This document shows positions 21,425-23,351 of a DNA stretch of 23,351 nt, piece by piece. Positions within the stretch are counted from its first letter, which is position 1. Each line of letters starts with the position of its first letter. Source of the DNA: Bacteroidales bacterium. Lineage in GTDB: Bacteria > Bacteroidota > Bacteroidia > Bacteroidales > JAOZVK01. Both the position numbers and the translations under genes were made by a program. The notes under the pieces are model-generated. The model ran no database searches, was not told the DNA's origin, and worked only from the letters and a program-made list of their open reading frames with translations. The DNA lies in NCBI GenBank assembly GCA_029938185.1, contig JAOZVK010000025.1:1-23351 (forward strand). Reading direction: 5' to 3'.

Positions 21425-21928
21425 TTACCAGTTCACAAAAGATTTATTAAAAATATCTTCTGTTAGTAAATCAATAATTTCATCATTTAATGCTAACTCA
21501 ACATCATTTAGATTTGAAGAGCTAGGATAATCGGCATATCTTGAAAATGTAGTATTATAACTTAGTGTTTCGTCAATAGAACTAATATATTTTATTGATA
21601 CAGTTATTGTTAACCTGTTAAGCGCAGCTTGTTCTCCTGCTACTATACCCATTGGTTGATTAACATATGATGTTATTATACCTTCAAAATGTAGATCCCC
21701 TATTCCATTTATTAAATCTAAAGTCGTTCTGGAGATTATCTTATCTTTAAGGTCTTCTGTTACCCCCTGACTTAAAGATGGTTGTATTATTTGAGCTTGG
21801 TTTTTAAAAAAAGCTACTGATACTGTTTTTGCATCTGGAGGAATGGAAGCTCCTGTAAATGAGTATATTCCACAGCTCATAAAATTTATAGTAGCAAATA
21901 ATAATATATATATTTTATTTGAAAACAT
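21425..21928 (-). CDS. lptE: LPS-assembly lipoprotein LptE
   Basis: LptE is the outer-membrane lipoprotein that plugs the LptD barrel and helps place LPS in the outer leaflet. The 167-residue protein starts with a lipoprotein signal (MFSNKIYILLFATINFMSCG, lipobox FMSC). Then follow YSFTGASIPPDAKTVSVAFFKNQA, the characteristic start of Bacteroidota LptE, SQGVTEDLKDKIISRTTLDL and LTITVSIKYISS. The length is typical for the phylum. It begins 27 bases after the sigma-54 activator stop on the same strand, so the two are likely cotranscribed. Confidence 0.9.
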   Translation of the reverse strand: MFSNKIYILLFATINFMSCGIYSFTGASIPPDAKTVSVAFFKNQAQIIQPSLSQGVTEDLKDKIISRTTLDLINGIGDLHFEGIITSYVNQPMGIVAGEQAALNRLTITVSIKYISSIDETLSYNTTFSRYADYPSSSNLNDVELALNDEIIDLLTEDIFNKSFVNW

Positions 21929-21955
21929 ATGTTAATATAAAATAATGTATAGAAT

Positions 21956-23179
21956 TTATTTAATATCGTATTCTTTAATTTTTCTGTACAAAGTACGTTC
22001 CGAAATTCCTAATTCGCTAGCAGCAAGTTTTCTTTTACTGTTGTGTTTTTCTAAAGCTTTTTTTATTAATTCAATTTCTTTAACTTCGAGTGAAAGTGAT
22101 TCTTCAATTATTTCTTGAGTATCCTGAATATTTGTTTCTTCATTTTGAGGAATATCATAGGCTTTAATTGACGAAGGTTCAAAATTATCATCAATTTTAC
22201 TAAGTCTTTGTATGTAATGTTTTGTTTTATCCTGAATATCAATATTATCAGAGTCTCTATTCATCAATTCACCTACTATTTTTTTTAATTCATTCATATC
22301 TTTTTTCATATCAAAAAGAATTTTATATAAAATTTCTCTTTCAGATGAAAAAGTTTTATTATCAACAGTATTATACAAAATAGGTAATCTTTCTCCGTCA
22401 TAAACAGGTAAATATGTTTTTATTTTATCGGCTGTTATAAATCTATTTTGTTCAATAACTGATATCTGTTCAGTTACATTTTTAAGCTGTCTAATATTAC
22501 CTGGCCATCTATATTTTGATAAAATATGTATTGCTTCCTCGTCTAATTTTATTGATGGCATACGATATTTCTCAGCAAAATCTTGTGCAAATTTTCTAAA
22601 TAATAAATAAATATCACTTGCTCTGTCTCTTAATGTTGGGATATGAATTGGGACTGTATTTAATCTATAATATAAGTCTTCTCTAAATTTATTTTCATGA
22701 ATAGCCTTAATTACATTTACATTAGTTGCAGCAATAACCCTTACATTTGTTTTTTGTACTTTAGATGATCCTACTTTCATAAACTCACCTGATTCTAATA
22801 CTCTTAGTAATCGAACCTGAGTAGATGTAGGCAATTCAGCTACTTCATCTAAAAAAATAGTTCCTTTATTTGCAACCTCAAAATATCCTTTTCTTTGCTC
22901 ATGTGCTCCAGTAAAAGCTCCTTTTTCGTGACCAAAAAGCTCCGAGTCTATTGTTCCTTCTGGAATTGCTCCACAGTTTACTGCTATATATGAGTTATGT
23001 TTTCTTGCACTCAAGTTATGGATAATTTTTGGAAATGTTTCTTTTCCTGTTCCACTTTCTCCAGTAATTAATACCGACAAATCTGTATTAGATACTTGAA
23101 TAGCTATATCAATAGCCCTACTTAATTGTATTGAACTTCCAATTATTCCAAATCGTAGCTTTATTTTTTGAACATTCAT
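21956..23179 (-). CDS. Sigma-54-dependent transcriptional activator
   Basis: This is an AAA+ enhancer-binding protein of 407 residues without an N-terminal receiver or GAF domain; the AAA+ domain starts almost at once. Visible motifs are Walker A GESGTGKE (40-47), the sigma-54-contacting loop GAFTGA (87-92), Walker B TIFLDE (ending at 111-112), the sensor region RVIAATNVN and arginine fingers around FREDLYYRLN. The tail holds a Fis-type helix-turn-helix (SKRKLAASELGISERTLYRKIKEYDIK). Without a sensor domain it may be controlled by level or by a partner protein. It heads the lptE / TPR / secG strand and is conserved there in many Bacteroidota. Confidence 0.95.
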   Translation of the reverse strand: MNVQKIKLRFGIIGSSIQLSRAIDIAIQVSNTDLSVLITGESGTGKETFPKIIHNLSARKHNSYIAVNCGAIPEGTIDSELFGHEKGAFTGAHEQRKGYFEVANKGTIFLDEVAELPTSTQVRLLRVLESGEFMKVGSSKVQKTNVRVIAATNVNVIKAIHENKFREDLYYRLNTVPIHIPTLRDRASDIYLLFRKFAQDFAEKYRMPSIKLDEEAIHILSKYRWPGNIRQLKNVTEQISVIEQNRFITADKIKTYLPVYDGERLPILYNTVDNKTFSSEREILYKILFDMKKDMNELKKIVGELMNRDSDNIDIQDKTKHYIQRLSKIDDNFEPSSIKAYDIPQNEETNIQDTQEIIEESLSLEVKEIELIKKALEKHNSKRKLAASELGISERTLYRKIKEYDIK

Positions 23180-23283
23180 TGTGTTTTTTTTGTTTTAAAT
23201 ATGCTATGCATAAGTACTCTAACTAAATTTTTTAAGCACTTGGGTAATTTACTGACTAAAAGCATATATCTAATAGTATAAAA

Positions 23284-23351
23284 CGGGTCGAAAACCTTAA
23301 GTACTGTTACAAAAGTTTTTCGACATTTACTTATTCATAACTTCCTGATTA
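23284..23351 (+). repeat. E1 hairpin remnant followed by E1 copy xi, cut by the window end
   Basis: CGGGTCGAAAACCTTA (23284-23299) is a decayed E1 right end. TAAGTACTGTTACAAAAG starts at 23298 and begins a new E1 copy that runs off the window. It closely matches the copy at 19424-19526. Confidence 0.75.

Overview
The window looks like a chromosomal segment of an AT-rich member of the Bacteroidota, probably uncultured and close to Bacteroidales-type gene content. Pointers are a fused HisIE, a hybrid two-component sensor with a periplasmic propeller paired with LytTR regulators, an alginate-export-type porin, the gene set sigma-54 activator / LptE / TPR protein / SecG on one strand, no clear Shine-Dalgarno sequences, and several TAnnTTTG boxes of the Bacteroidota promoter type. 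The assignment is inferred from gene content, not from a marker gene.

Layout. 1-616: a 16-bp tandem repeat running in from the left edge, a stem-loop and a dispersed 100-bp repeat. 617-2481 (+): ychF and hisF. 2482-3063: nested small insertion elements. 3064-9053 (+): a type III restriction-modification locus (mod, a broken rhuM, a small unknown ORF, res). 9092-9700 (+): hisIE, so the restriction locus separates hisF from hisIE. 9701-10683: nested elements and a fossil IS1-like insertion sequence. 10684-13107 (-): an outer-membrane porin-like protein and a WtpA-type tungstate/molybdate-binding lipoprotein with no ABC partner genes beside it. 13108-13768: more elements. 13769-18413 (-): two LytTR response regulators and a propeller sensor kinase. 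18601-23179 (-): rnhB, secG, a TPR protein, lptE and a sigma-54 activator.

The most striking content is between the genes. Four families of small non-coding elements can be delimited from the sequence alone. Family E1 is about 105 bp, has TAAG...CTTA ends, a GGTC/GACC hairpin at one end, and looks inserted at TA. Family E2 is 98 bp with 4-bp target duplications in two copies. Family E3 is 107-127 bp with GGCTAC/GTAGCC ends and perfect 8-bp duplications in three copies. Family E4 is a 157-164-bp palindrome with 3-bp duplications. They are nested: E1 inside E2, E3 inside E2, and E3 inside the fossil insertion sequence, where removing E3 restores the transposase reading frame. The hairpin end of E1 supplies the stop codon of rnhB and secG, probably of the TPR gene in degenerate form, and a premature one in rhuM. 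It abuts genes so closely that it may serve as a portable stop-plus-hairpin 3' end.

No rRNA, tRNA or CRISPR array was recognised.
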